A stretch of 64,000 nt of DNA from Halopelagius fulvigenes (GCF_042662625.1 NZ_JBHSXH010000015.1:1488001-1552000); one strand, 5' to 3'. Positions 15,809-24,692 are shown, counted from the stretch's first letter. The notes: generated from the letters alone by a model not told the origin. Numbers and translations: made by a program.

Positions 15809-16054
15809 GTCGTCCCCGACGTCGGGCGGCACGCCGGTTCCCCACCGGCGACGCGGGCGCGGACCCCACCCCCCTGCCCCGCCGCGCCCGCACCGTCCGC
15901 CCGCGACGCGACACCGTCCCCCGCTGACCCCCCGTTCCATCGTCGCGTCGCCGGGACGACCCGTGCGGCCTGTACCCTGTCCCGTTTCGCGGCCCTCCCC
16001 CGGGCCGCACGTGCCTCCCCCTGGCACGTTTTCCGTTCTCCGAGCGTTCGCCTC

Positions 16055-16576
16055 TCACTCCCCGGTCGGGGGTATCGTGAACGTCTCGAACGCGTCGCCG
16101 TCGGTTTCGACGAGGCGGCCGCGGACGCCGCCGTCCGGCAACGCCTCCAACTCCGCGTGCGCCGCCCGGTGGCCCCGCGGTTGGGCGTGACTTCCCGGAT
16201 TGAGAAGCGCCACCTCGCCCGTGGCGTCGAACGTCGGGCGGTGACTGTGTCCGAACAGAACCACGTCCGCGCCGCGTTCCCGCCCGAACAGCGATAGCGC
16301 CGTCGGGCCGCCGCGTCGCGTGTGGGTCATCGCGAACGTGAGGCCGCCGTAGGTGAACGTCCGGGCCTCCGGGAGGCGTTCGCGGATTCCGGCGTCGTCG
16401 TTGTTGCCGAAGACGCCGAAGAAGCGGTCGGACTCCGCGACGAACTCGTCGAGGACCGACTCGCGCATGAAGTCGCCGGCGTGGGCGACGACGTCGGCCT
16501 CTCGGACGGCGTCTGCGGTGCGACCGGAGAGGCGGTGCGAGTCGGTGCTGTGCGTATCGGAGACGACGACGAGCAT
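16055..16576 (-). CDS. YfcE/MJ0936-type metallophosphoesterase
   Basis: A calcineurin-like phosphodiesterase of 173 residues. Metal-binding motifs are in order: VVVSDTHS (D8, H10), AHAGDF near 37, FGNNDD near 60 and VLFGHSHRP near 113, followed by LNPGSHAQPRG. Such proteins hydrolyse small phosphodiesters in vitro; the natural substrate is unknown. The ATG at 16576 puts the first motif at the usual N-terminal position. The gene is divergent from the cation diffusion facilitator, with an 88-bp shared promoter region. Confidence 0.88.
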   Translation of the reverse strand: MLVVVSDTHSTDSHRLSGRTADAVREADVVAHAGDFMRESVLDEFVAESDRFFGVFGNNDDAGIRERLPEARTFTYGGLTFAMTHTRRGGPTALSLFGRERGADVVLFGHSHRPTFDATGEVALLNPGSHAQPRGHRAAHAELEALPDGGVRGRLVETDGDAFETFTIPPTGE

Positions 16577-16664
16577 CGAATCGGTGTACGGGGGCGAGGT
16601 AGAGGTATCTTCCGACCCGCGGGCGGGGAAAACCCTCTTACCGCAGACGGGAGAGGTGGAGGAC

Positions 16665-17606
16665 ATGGCAGAGAGTAAAGGCGTCGTGATCGCCGCGCTC
16701 ATCGCCAACGGAGCCATCGCGGTGCTGAAGTTCGGCGGCTTTCTCCTCACGAGCAGCCCGTCGATGCTGTCGGAGACGTACCACTCCATCTCCGACACCG
16801 GGAATCAGGTGTTCCTCCTCCTCGGCATCCGGTACAGCGAACGGAAGGCCGACAGGGAACACCCCTTCGGCTACGGGAAGGCGCAGTTCTTCTACTCGTT
16901 TCTCGTCTCCGTCCTCCTTTTCGGCATCGCCGGCTGGGAGTCTCTGAAACACGGCTACGACGCCGTCGTCCACGGCGGGCACGCCCTCGGCGGCACCGTC
17001 TCCGCCCTCGGGGCGACGTTCCCCGCGTGGTACGTGAACATCGCCGTCCTCCTCGGGGCCATCGGATTCGAGAGCTACGCGTTCAAGAAGGCGTCCGACG
17101 AACTCCACCGGCAGATACGCGAGTACGAGTGGAACGGCATCTACGACGCGTTCAAGAAGACCAGCGACGTGACGACGCTGACCGCGTTCACCGAGGACGC
17201 CGTCGCCCTCGGCGGAGCGATAATCGCACTCGTCGGTATCGCCCTCACGGAACTGACCGGCAACCACATCTTCGACGCGATGGGCGCGGTGTTCATCGGC
17301 ATCCTGCTGATGGGGTTCGCCGTCGCGTTGGCGCTGGAGAACAAGCGCCTCATCCTCGGCGAGAGCCTCCCGGCGGAGGTGGAGACCGACCTCCGGCGGA
17401 TCGTCACCGACCACCCCGGCGTCGTCGAACTCGACGCGTTCAGCACCGTCTTCGTCGGCCCGCAGGACATCCTCGTCACCGCCGACGTGAGTTTCGACGA
17501 CGAACTCGACACCGGCGACTTGGAGGAGGACATCTCCGAGATAGAGCGGAAGTTGAAGGCCGAAGACGGCCGCGTCAACCACGTCTTCATCGAACCCGAA
17601 CTGTAG
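16665..17606 (+). CDS. Cation diffusion facilitator (ZnT9-like) transporter
   Basis: A zinc or other divalent-cation:proton antiporter of 313 residues with six transmembrane segments (about 8-215). Metal-site motifs are SETYHSISDTGNQ (HxxxD) in the second helix and AFTEDAVAL in the fifth. The loop REHPFGYGKAQFF and the long hydrophilic insert near 120-160 are typical of the SLC30A9-like branch. The C-terminal 90 residues form a cytoplasmic ferredoxin-like metal domain that ends NHVFIEPEL. The ATG at 16665 directly precedes the first hydrophobic helix. Confidence 0.88.
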   Translation: MAESKGVVIAALIANGAIAVLKFGGFLLTSSPSMLSETYHSISDTGNQVFLLLGIRYSERKADREHPFGYGKAQFFYSFLVSVLLFGIAGWESLKHGYDAVVHGGHALGGTVSALGATFPAWYVNIAVLLGAIGFESYAFKKASDELHRQIREYEWNGIYDAFKKTSDVTTLTAFTEDAVALGGAIIALVGIALTELTGNHIFDAMGAVFIGILLMGFAVALALENKRLILGESLPAEVETDLRRIVTDHPGVVELDAFSTVFVGPQDILVTADVSFDDELDTGDLEEDISEIERKLKAEDGRVNHVFIEPEL

Positions 17607-17611
17607 TCGCG

Positions 17612-18646
17612 TCAGACCGCGACGCCTTCGACCGCTTCTCGGATCCGCTCTATCGCTTCCTCGACGTCCCCGCTACTCACGTCGAGGTTCGTACAGAAGC
17701 GCGTCAGGTACTCGCCGTGCGCGCCGCCGAGGACGCCCCGTTCCTCGCAGGCGGCGACGAACTCCTCGGCGGTCACGCCCGCGTCCCCGGTGGAGACTTG
17801 GACGATGTTCGTGTCGGGCGTCGGCGCGGAGAGGCCCTCGATTCCGTCGAGTCCGGCGGCGAGGCGGCGGGCGTTCTCGTGGTCCTCCGCGAGTCGGTCC
17901 ACGTTGTCGAGAGCGAGGAGGCCCGGCGCGGCGATTATCCCGGCCTGCCGCATCCCGCCGCCGAACAGTTTTCTGACGCGGCGCGCCTCGTCGACGAACG
18001 CCTCGCTCCCGGCGAGCATCGACCCGACGGGCGCGCCGAGGCCCTTCGAGAGGCAGAACATGACGGAATCGACGTCGCGGACCATCCGTTCTGGTTCGAC
18101 ATCGAGGGCGACGCAGGCGTTGAACAGGCGCGCGCCGTCGAGGTGGACGGGGACGCCGAGTTCGTGCGCCGCCTCCGCCGCGGCGTCGATGTCCTCGGGT
18201 GGGACGGCGACGCCGCCGCGGGCGTTGTGCGTGTTTTCGAGGGACAGCAGACCCGTCCCCGGGCGGTGGAGGCTCTCTTCGACGTAGCCCTCGCGCACCT
18301 GTTCGGGCGTCGGAACCGCTCTCTCGCCCGCGTCGAACGTGCGGACCTGCAGGCCCGACAGTTGCGCGAGGCCGCCGAGTTCCCACCGGTAGACGTGCGA
18401 CTCCCTCTCGACGAGAATCTCCTGCCCGCGTTCGGTGCGGACGCGCGCGGCGATTTGGTTCCCCATCGTGCCGGAGGGGACGTAGAGGGCGTCCTCGGTG
18501 CCGACGGCGTCCGCGGCGCGCGCCTCCAGTTCGTTCACCGTCGGGTCGTCGCCGTACACGTCGTCGCCGACGGCGGCGTCGCGGGCCGCCTCCCGCATCT
18601 CGTCGCTCGGGCGCGTCACCGTGTCGCTTCGAAGGTCGATGGGCAT
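17612..18646 (-). CDS. ltaE: Low-specificity L-threonine aldolase (PLP-dependent)
   Basis: Cleaves threonine or allo-threonine to glycine and acetaldehyde. The 344-residue protein starts with the family hallmark IDLRSDTVTRPSDEM and continues VGDDVYGDDPTVNELE. It has VPSGTMGNQIA near 56, HLDGARLFNA near 168, and the PLP lysine in MFCLSKGLGAPVGS near 198. The C-terminal domain carries DTNIVQVS. Length and motifs agree with bacterial LtaE. It converges with a 5-bp gap on the CDF gene and is divergent from the M29 peptidase. Confidence 0.92.
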   Translation of the reverse strand: MPIDLRSDTVTRPSDEMREAARDAAVGDDVYGDDPTVNELEARAADAVGTEDALYVPSGTMGNQIAARVRTERGQEILVERESHVYRWELGGLAQLSGLQVRTFDAGERAVPTPEQVREGYVEESLHRPGTGLLSLENTHNARGGVAVPPEDIDAAAEAAHELGVPVHLDGARLFNACVALDVEPERMVRDVDSVMFCLSKGLGAPVGSMLAGSEAFVDEARRVRKLFGGGMRQAGIIAAPGLLALDNVDRLAEDHENARRLAAGLDGIEGLSAPTPDTNIVQVSTGDAGVTAEEFVAACEERGVLGGAHGEYLTRFCTNLDVSSGDVEEAIERIREAVEGVAV

Positions 18647-18794
18647 GGCTCACCCATTCCGAACGGGCGAAGAAATAGGCGGTGGTCCGGCGGTCACCGG
18701 GGGAAGGCCGCCGGAGCGTGCGGGGTCGAAGCGCGCCCCTCGACCGAGGCGGGAGTGCGAAAGGGGTTTGAACGCGACGAGAGTGAGAGGGGAC

Positions 18795-19877
18795 ATGGAC
18801 CCGCGCATACGCGAACACGCACAGACCATCGCGGACCACTCCGCCGACATCCGGTCCGGCGACGACGTGGTGATAAGCGCTCCCGCCGTCGCCGAGGAGC
18901 TCGTCGTCGCCCTCCACGAGGCGTGCGCCGAACGCGGGGCGAACCCCGTCTACCTCAACAGCAGTTCCCGCGCCACCCGCGCGTTCCTGAAGAACCGCGA
19001 CGGGGAGTTCGAGACGCCGGACCACCTGCTTTCGCTCTACGAGGAGATGGACGCCTTCGTCGCCGTCCGCGGAGACGTGAACGCGACGGAGCAGTCGGAC
19101 GTGGACCCGGAGACGAACGCCGCGTACCGGCGGGCGATGCAACCCGCCCTCAAGGAGCGTCTGTCGAAGCGGTGGTGTCTCACGCAGTTCCCCGCCTCGG
19201 GGAGCGCGCAGTTGGCGGGCATGAGCACCGACGCCTACCAGAACTTCGTCTGGGACGCCGTCAGCCTCGATTGGGACGCCCAGAGGGAGCACCAAGCGCA
19301 GATGGTCGATATCCTCGACGACGCCGACGAGGTGCGGATCAGATCGGGCGAGGAGACGGACGTGACGATGAGCGTCGCGGGCAACTCGACGCTCAACGAC
19401 TACGGCGAGAAGAACCTGCCCGGCGGCGAGGTGTTCACCGCGCCCGTCAAGGAGTCCGTCGAGGGCGAAGTCCACTTCGACATGCCCCTCTACCGGCAGG
19501 GGCGGGAGATAGAGGACGTCCGCGTCCGGTTCGAGGACGGCCGCGTCGAATCGTACAGCGCCGGACGCAACGAGGAGGTCCTCGACGGCGTCTTCGAAAC
19601 CGACGAGGGGGCGCGCTACCTCGGCGAACTCGGCATCGGGATGAACCGCGCCATCGACCGGTTCACGTACAACATGCTGTTCGACGAGAAGATGGGCGAC
19701 ACCGTCCACATGGCCGTCGGTTCGGCGTACGCCGAGTGCGTCGGCGAGGAGAACGAACTCAACGAGAGCGCGGAGCACGTCGATATGATCGTGGACATGT
19801 CCGAGGACTCCGTCATCGAGGTTGACGGCGAAGTCGTCCAACGCGACGGCACCTTCGTGTTCGAAGAGGACTTCTGA
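18795..19877 (+). CDS. M29-family aminopeptidase
   Basis: A metal-dependent exopeptidase of 360 residues, shorter than the bacterial AmpS proteins of about 410. The C-terminal part contains the family blocks GEKNLPGGEVFTAPVKES (near 200), MNRAIDRFTYNMLFDEKMGD, VHMAVGSAY and HVDMIVDMS; these carry the catalytic Glu and His/Asp ligands in the family. The N-terminal third is a Rossmann-like domain. The ATG at 18795 fits the conserved start; an upstream in-frame region is rich in Pro and Arg and not coding-like. Probably cytoplasmic peptide turnover. Confidence 0.88.
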   Translation: MDPRIREHAQTIADHSADIRSGDDVVISAPAVAEELVVALHEACAERGANPVYLNSSSRATRAFLKNRDGEFETPDHLLSLYEEMDAFVAVRGDVNATEQSDVDPETNAAYRRAMQPALKERLSKRWCLTQFPASGSAQLAGMSTDAYQNFVWDAVSLDWDAQREHQAQMVDILDDADEVRIRSGEETDVTMSVAGNSTLNDYGEKNLPGGEVFTAPVKESVEGEVHFDMPLYRQGREIEDVRVRFEDGRVESYSAGRNEEVLDGVFETDEGARYLGELGIGMNRAIDRFTYNMLFDEKMGDTVHMAVGSAYAECVGEENELNESAEHVDMIVDMSEDSVIEVDGEVVQRDGTFVFEEDF

Positions 19878-20024
19878 GGCAACGGCGGCCGTTCCGTCCG
19901 AGTTCTCGGAGAGGTGAACCGACCGCTCTAAAGTTCAGATAACGAACACACCCGCCCGAAGAACTCGGAAATCGGAGGGTACGTCGCGCCGAGAGCGCCC
20001 TTATGCTGGTAATTGAACGGTCCA

Positions 20025-20034
20025 AATAATTTAT
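20025..20034 (+). promoter_or_regulatory. TATA-like element of the 50-aa zinc-ribbon gene
   Basis: AATAATTTAT lies 27 nt before the ATG at 20062, in an unusually A+T-rich stretch. It fits a strong leaderless promoter. Confidence 0.55.
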
Positions 20035-20061
20035 GGCAATGTATCAGAAAAGCGGACCCAC

Positions 20062-20214
20062 ATGCCGAAGGTGAACTGCACAGAGTGCGGACGGGACGTG
20101 GGGATGCACGAGTTAGAAGCGAAGACGGTGACCCAACGGGACGGGTTCGACACGCGCTATCGGTGTCCGTACTGTCGGACGGACATGGAGGACGTGACGG
20201 AGCGTCTGGTGTAG
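20062..20214 (+). CDS. Small zinc-ribbon protein, 50 aa
   Basis: A 50-residue protein with paired CxxC motifs: CTECG starting at residue 6 and CPYCR starting at residue 34. The linker is charged, and the protein ends MEDVTERLV. This is a complete one-zinc ribbon of the haloarchaeal mini-protein type. A strong TATA-like element 27 nt upstream supports expression. Its partner is unknown; it is not close enough to any gene to form an operon. Confidence 0.7.
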   Translation: MPKVNCTECGRDVGMHELEAKTVTQRDGFDTRYRCPYCRTDMEDVTERLV

Positions 20215-20222
20215 GATCGACC

Positions 20223-20249
20223 GGTCCCGCCGGTCCCGCCGGTCCCGCC
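20223..20249 (+). repeat. Three tandem copies of GGTCCCGCC
   Basis: A perfect 9-bp unit repeated three times just after the zinc-ribbon gene. Probably replication slippage in a non-coding spacer. Confidence 0.7.
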
Positions 20250-20286
20250 GCGGTTTCTCGGGAGAAAAGCGCCGGGAGCCGAGGCG

Positions 20287-20754
20287 TTACGCCTGGTCCC
20301 GGTCGAGGTCGAGGTCGAACTGTTCGTTCTCCACGACGGCGTTGAGGACGACGCTCGTGTTCGACTCGCGGATGTCCGCGTCGGTCAGCAGTTCCTTTAT
20401 CTGGCGGTTCATCCCGTCCGTGTCGCGGAACTTCCCGACGGCGATGACGTCGTAGTCGCCGGTGACCTCGTACACAGATATCATCTGCTTCTGTTCTTCG
20501 AGTCGGTCGGTGATGTCGGGAAGCGCGCTCCCCTCGACTTTGAGTTGGATGACCGCGGTGACGTCGTAACCGAGTGCGTCGTAGTTCACCCGCGGCGTGT
20601 ACCCCTCGATGACACCCTCGTCCTCCAAGTCGCGGAGGTGATTGGAGACGGTCGTCACCGAGACGTCCAACTCCTCGGCGAGACTCCGGAGACTCGCGCG
20701 TCCGTCGCCGAGTAGTGCGTTGATGAGTTTCGCGTCGAGGTTTTCGTACGTCAT
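20287..20754 (-). CDS. lrp: Lrp/AsnC family transcriptional regulator, divergent from glnA
   Basis: A 155-residue regulator with an N-terminal winged helix (DAKLINALLGDGRASLRSLA, then SVTTVSNHLRDLEDEGVI) and a RAM effector domain (about 65-145) that contains VYEVTGDYDVIAVGKF. It probably binds as a multimer and senses an amino acid. The ATG at 20754 is chosen because translation from the upstream GTG would add only three residues. It faces glnA across 127 bp, an arrangement suggesting control of glutamine synthesis. An A+T-rich inverted repeat lies between them. Confidence 0.88.
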   Translation of the reverse strand: MTYENLDAKLINALLGDGRASLRSLAEELDVSVTTVSNHLRDLEDEGVIEGYTPRVNYDALGYDVTAVIQLKVEGSALPDITDRLEEQKQMISVYEVTGDYDVIAVGKFRDTDGMNRQIKELLTDADIRESNTSVVLNAVVENEQFDLDLDRDQA

Positions 20755-20781
20755 TACACCCACCCACTCGTGCGGGGCATT

Positions 20782-20805
20782 AGAATTTTACGAATATCCA
20801 ATTCT
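20782..20805. promoter_or_regulatory. Candidate Lrp operator/promoter, AGAATT-N12-AATTCT
   Basis: A perfect 6-bp inverted repeat around an A+T-rich core that also holds the probable TATA of lrp. The position fits autoregulation and control of glnA; this is an inference. Confidence 0.4.
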
Positions 20806-20843
20806 GCAGCGCGGACGGGGGATTTGCGGTAAGCGATAACGTC

Positions 20844-20849
20844 TTTATA
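20844..20849 (+). promoter_or_regulatory. TATA box of glnA
   Basis: TTTATA lies 32 nt before the ATG at 20882, consistent with a very short leader. Confidence 0.55.
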
Positions 20850-20881
20850 CGGGAAGTGCACGACTCAGAGTGTCCAGGAAC

Positions 20882-22261
20882 ATGACGGACGAAAACACGA
20901 CCAATCGCGAGGTAGCACCCGACGGCGGGTTGAGTTCGGCGGCCCAAGACGTCATCGACGAGATTGAGGAGAACGACGTCGACTTCCTTCGTCTCCAGTT
21001 TACCGATATTCTCGGCACGGTGAAGAACGTCGCCGTCCCGGCCACGCAGGCCGAGAAGGCGTTCGCCGAGGGCATCTATTTCGACGGTTCGAGCATCGAG
21101 GGCTTCGTTCGCATCCAGGAGTCCGACATGCGCCTCAAGCCCGACCCCGAGACGTTCGCCATCCTCCCGTGGCGCGACGGCCGGTCCGCGCGCCTCATCT
21201 GCGACGTCATCAACACGTCCACGGGCAAACCGTTCGAGGGCGACCCGCGGTACGTCCTCAAGAAGGCGATCGCGCGCGCGGAGGAGATGGGCTTCAAGGT
21301 CAACGCCGCGCCCGAACCCGAGTTCTTCCTGTTCGAGGAGGACGAGGAGGGCCGCGCGACGACGAAGACGAACGACGCCGGCGGCTACTTCGACCTCGCG
21401 CCGAAGGACCTCGCCTCCGACGTCCGCCGCGACATCATCTACGGCCTCGAACAGATGGACTTCGAGATAGAGGCCAGCCACCACGAAGTCGCGCAGGGCC
21501 AACACGAGATCAACTTCGAGTACGACGACGCCCTGACGACGGCCGACAACGTGGGGACGTTCCGCACCGTCGTCCGTGCCATCGCCGCGCAACACGACCT
21601 GCACGCGACGTTCATGCCCAAGCCCATCGCCCGCATCAACGGGTCCGGCATGCACACCCACTTCTCGCTCTTCACCGAGGACGGCGAGAACGCGTTCCAC
21701 GACGAGGACGACGAGTTCAACCTCTCCGACACCGCCCACTCGTTCCTCGCGGGCGTCCTCGAACACGCGCCGGCCATCACCGCCATCGCCAACCCGACGG
21801 TGAACTCCTACAAGCGACTCGTCCCCGGGTACGAGGCTCCCGTCTACGTCGCGTGGTCCGACCGCAACCGCTCGGCCCTCGTCCGCAAGCCGGCGGCGCG
21901 CGTCCCGGCGGCCTCCCGCGTCGAACTCCGTTCGCCCGACCCGTCCTGCAACCCCTACCTCGCGCTGGCGGTCATCATCGAGGCCGGCCTCGACGGCATC
22001 AAGAAGGGCCTCGACGCGCCCGACCCGGTCCGCGAGAACATCTACGAGTTCGACGAGAAGAAACGCGAGGAGTACGGCATCGAGACGCTTCCGGGTAACC
22101 TCGGCGAGGCGGTTTCGGCCCTCGAAGAGGACGAGGTCGTCCGGGGCGCACTCGGCGAACACGTCTCCGAGAAGTTCATCGAAGCGAAGACGCAGGAGTA
22201 CGACGAGTTCCGCGTGGACGTCAGCGACTGGGAACTCGACCGCTACCTCGAGACGTTCTGA
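20882..22261 (+). CDS. glnA: Glutamine synthetase, type I
   Basis: Makes glutamine from glutamate, ammonia and ATP; the family forms cytoplasmic dodecamers. The 459-residue protein has GS motifs in order: YFDGSSIEGF near 65, EPEFFLFEED near 143, HHEVAQGQHEINF near 200, RINGSGMHTHFSLF near 253, and KPAARVPAASRVELRSPDPS near 335. The adenylylation-type tyrosine motif is replaced by ENIYEFDEKKR, as in GSI-alpha forms, so control is more likely by feedback or partner proteins. The ATG at 20882 is preferred over a GTG four codons upstream. Divergent from lrp. Confidence 0.95.
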   Translation: MTDENTTNREVAPDGGLSSAAQDVIDEIEENDVDFLRLQFTDILGTVKNVAVPATQAEKAFAEGIYFDGSSIEGFVRIQESDMRLKPDPETFAILPWRDGRSARLICDVINTSTGKPFEGDPRYVLKKAIARAEEMGFKVNAAPEPEFFLFEEDEEGRATTKTNDAGGYFDLAPKDLASDVRRDIIYGLEQMDFEIEASHHEVAQGQHEINFEYDDALTTADNVGTFRTVVRAIAAQHDLHATFMPKPIARINGSGMHTHFSLFTEDGENAFHDEDDEFNLSDTAHSFLAGVLEHAPAITAIANPTVNSYKRLVPGYEAPVYVAWSDRNRSALVRKPAARVPAASRVELRSPDPSCNPYLALAVIIEAGLDGIKKGLDAPDPVRENIYEFDEKKREEYGIETLPGNLGEAVSALEEDEVVRGALGEHVSEKFIEAKTQEYDEFRVDVSDWELDRYLETF

Positions 22262-22341
22262 CGGCCGCCGACCCCAACTCTCTCCTTTCTTTCTTCGCTC
22301 GCGCACCGAGAGCGACGCCCGCGAACGGAGTCCGCGACCCG

Positions 22342-23274
22342 TCAGCGACGGATCACCGACGACGCCGCGAACGGTAGTGCGAGGAGGCCCGCGCCGCCGA
22401 CTGCGCCCGCGACGACGACGAGGACGGCGACGGTGGACAGTTCCGCGACGGCGACCATCGCCCCGAGGAGAACCGGGAGTCCGACGCCGCCGACGACCGC
22501 GGAGGCGGCCGAACGGTCGAGCGTCGCCGCGTCCGCGCGGCGGCCGAGGTACCGCCACGTCGCCGCCGCGCCCGCCGCTGTCCCGACACCGAGGAGCAGT
22601 TCGCTCTCCGAGGGGGCGACGACGAGGGCCGCGGCGACGAGAGCGAAGGCGACGGCGAACGCGGCGGTCACCTGCGCCCGCGACGGGTCGAGAACCGGCG
22701 CGGCGGCGGACTCCCCCCGGTCCGACAGGCGCGCCATCGCCGCGAGGAAGGCGACGCCGACGGCGACGCCGGCGGCCACGTCCGCGAGGTAGTGGACGCC
22801 GAGGACGACGCGGGACGCGGCGACGAGAGGAATCACCGCGCCCACGACGGAGAGGCGGCGGCGTCGAGTGCCGACGCCAGTGAGGAGCGCGATTCCGCCC
22901 CAGAAGACGGTCGCACCGAGGGCGTGACCGCTCGGGAAGCCGAACCCGTCTTCGGCGGCGAGGGGCGGACGGGGCAGCGCAAACACGTGTTTCAGGCCGA
23001 GCGTGAGGCCGAGCGCCCCGAGACCGAGTGCGAGTGCGAACGCCGCGCCCCGACGCGAGAGACCGGACCGCGAGCCGACGACGTACGCGAGCGTCACGGC
23101 CGCGAGACAGATCCACGCGTTTCCGAGGTGCGTCACGAGGCCGAAGGCCGAGACGACGAACTCCGGGAGCGAACGCGCCGCCGCGAGTTCGCCGATTCCG
23201 CGCGCGGCGACGGGGAGTTCGCCGACGGGGAGCAACGCGCCGAGGGCGGGTTCGGAGGGGACGGTGCGAGACAT
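22342..23274 (-). CDS. PAP2-superfamily membrane phosphatase
   Basis: A lipid- or polyprenyl-phosphate phosphatase-like protein of 310 residues with eight or so hydrophobic segments. The three PAP2 motifs are present: KHVFALPRPPL near 95, FPSGHALGA near 112 and SRVVLGVHYLADV near 157. After the PAP2 domain come about 120 residues with further hydrophobic helices, longer than minimal family members. The ATG at 23274 begins MSRTVPSEPALG. It converges on glnA. The natural substrate is unknown; membrane lipid or dolichol-phosphate recycling are possible. Confidence 0.85.
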   Translation of the reverse strand: MSRTVPSEPALGALLPVGELPVAARGIGELAAARSLPEFVVSAFGLVTHLGNAWICLAAVTLAYVVGSRSGLSRRGAAFALALGLGALGLTLGLKHVFALPRPPLAAEDGFGFPSGHALGATVFWGGIALLTGVGTRRRRLSVVGAVIPLVAASRVVLGVHYLADVAAGVAVGVAFLAAMARLSDRGESAAAPVLDPSRAQVTAAFAVAFALVAAALVVAPSESELLLGVGTAAGAAATWRYLGRRADAATLDRSAASAVVGGVGLPVLLGAMVAVAELSTVAVLVVVAGAVGGAGLLALPFAASSVIRR

Positions 23275-23390
23275 ATCGGTCCGGTGGCCGGTCGAGGAAC
23301 ATATACGTCCCGGAGACGGGCGGACGGGAGCGAGGAAGGGCGGACGGTGCGTCGGCGGTGCGGTGTCGAAGGCGGAGGAGCGTTCGGCGG

Positions 23391-24692
23391 TCAGGCGCGC
23401 TTGTCGCGGACCCAATCGACGAGGCGTCCGGGGAAGCCGACGGCGTTCAAGCCGACGCCGAAGATGACGAACAGGACGTACAGGCCGAGCGTCGAGAGGT
23501 AGATGATGAGCATGGCGGCCACCGAGAGCAGGTCGTCCTGCAGGAAGGCGAACGCCGCGATGGTCGTCACCGTCCCGTACAGGAGGACGAGATACGGGCC
23601 CCAACCGCGGGCTTTGCTGCGCCGCATCCGGCTTCTGACGTAGCGTTTCAACTCCGATTCGAGTTCGGGTTTCTCGACGGTCCGAGCGTCGACGTCGTCC
23701 TCGAAGCCGTCGAGGTCCGCGCGAAGCTCCTCGATTCGCCGTTCGAGTTGCTCGATGTCGGGGGCCCCGCGCGGGTCCACGTCGGCCTGACTCTCACCCT
23801 CGGTGGCGTCTGCGCGTTCGTCGTCGTCCACACTCATCGTTCTGTCATCACGTCGAACGCTACCGTGTTGTACTTGCCGGTCGATATCAGTTCGGTCATT
23901 CGGTTTCCCCTCGGTGGTAACCTTCCCCGCGAGGACGGCGTTTATCACCGCGCCGAACAGCACGAGGATGCCCGAGAAGTAGAACCACGTCATCAGAAGG
24001 AGGATGGCACCGAGCGCTCCGGCGACGGACGACCCCGCGACGGAGGCGTAGAGGCCGAACCCGACGCCGAGGGCCGACCAGCCGACGGCGGCGAAGACGG
24101 TTCCCGGAAGCGCCTGCCGCGGCGTGAGACCGACGTCGGGGAACACGTAGTACAGCGGGAAGAACGCCACGCAGAGGAGTCCCAACAGGAGGAGCGGGCT
24201 CAACAGGTCGAGTACGGGTACGTCGAGTGCGGCGATGGCCGCCGTGGCGGCGGCGACACCGAGCGTTCCGATTCCGATGGCGACGAGTGCGATTCCGCCG
24301 TCCTGCAGTTGATCGGCGATGCCGCCCGCGTTCGACCCGTAGATGCGCGAGAAGGCGATGTCGAGGCCGCGGAACAGCTTCAACGCGCCCCACGTGGTGA
24401 TGACGAGACTCACGATCGAGAGCGCCCCCTGTCCGGCCGGGTCGCCGAGGGCCTCCGTGACCACCTGCGACCCCGCGGGGAGGAGATACTCGCCCGCGAG
24501 TTCCTGCACGAGCGTCTGCAGTTCCTCGCCGCCGACGTACGTCGCGACGACGATACCCAGCGTCAGAAGCGGAATGAGAGAGACGAGCGTGTAGTAGGAG
24601 ATGCTCGCGGCGAGGAACGTCACCTCGCGCTCTTGGACGGTTTCGAACACCGACCGAACGACCGGGACTTGATTTCGAATCCGAACGCTCAC
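23391..24692 (-). CDS. YihY/BrkB family membrane protein with C-terminal extension
   Basis: A 433-residue protein. Residues 1-285 are the YihY/BrkB domain with six transmembrane helices (TFLAASISYYTLVSLIPLL near 26, TWFYFSGILVLFGAVINA near 255). An acidic linker, a short coiled-coil (DIEQLERRIEELRADLDGFE) and a basic stretch follow, then two more hydrophobic helices (about 365-415) ending DWVRDKRA. This second module is not part of the usual family and looks like a fusion. The GTG start at 24692 gives the typical amphipathic beginning. Transport substrate unknown. Confidence 0.85.
   Translation of the reverse strand: MSVRIRNQVPVVRSVFETVQEREVTFLAASISYYTLVSLIPLLTLGIVVATYVGGEELQTLVQELAGEYLLPAGSQVVTEALGDPAGQGALSIVSLVITTWGALKLFRGLDIAFSRIYGSNAGGIADQLQDGGIALVAIGIGTLGVAAATAAIAALDVPVLDLLSPLLLLGLLCVAFFPLYYVFPDVGLTPRQALPGTVFAAVGWSALGVGFGLYASVAGSSVAGALGAILLLMTWFYFSGILVLFGAVINAVLAGKVTTEGKPNDRTDIDRQVQHGSVRRDDRTMSVDDDERADATEGESQADVDPRGAPDIEQLERRIEELRADLDGFEDDVDARTVEKPELESELKRYVRSRMRRSKARGWGPYLVLLYGTVTTIAAFAFLQDDLLSVAAMLIIYLSTLGLYVLFVIFGVGLNAVGFPGRLVDWVRDKRA

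Larger units (their letters stand above)
15595..16054. other. 460-bp gene-free region with two inverted repeats
   Basis: No supportable gene; open frames give only Arg/Pro-rich translations. It contains a TATA-like CTATAT (15683-15688), the palindrome 15691-15706 and the perfect 10-bp hairpin 15785-15808, followed by a C-rich tract (15830-15960). It could hold a small RNA or be the common 3' region of two converging genes. Confidence 0.5.

Noticed and set aside
15708..16190. Arg/Pro-rich open frames in the gene-free region
   Set aside because: They run into the antisense of the metallophosphoesterase gene and have no protein-like composition.
17027..19825. A 932-codon plus-strand open frame across the CDF, threonine aldolase and aminopeptidase genes
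   Set aside because: It is arginine-rich shadow sequence that crosses real genes on both strands.
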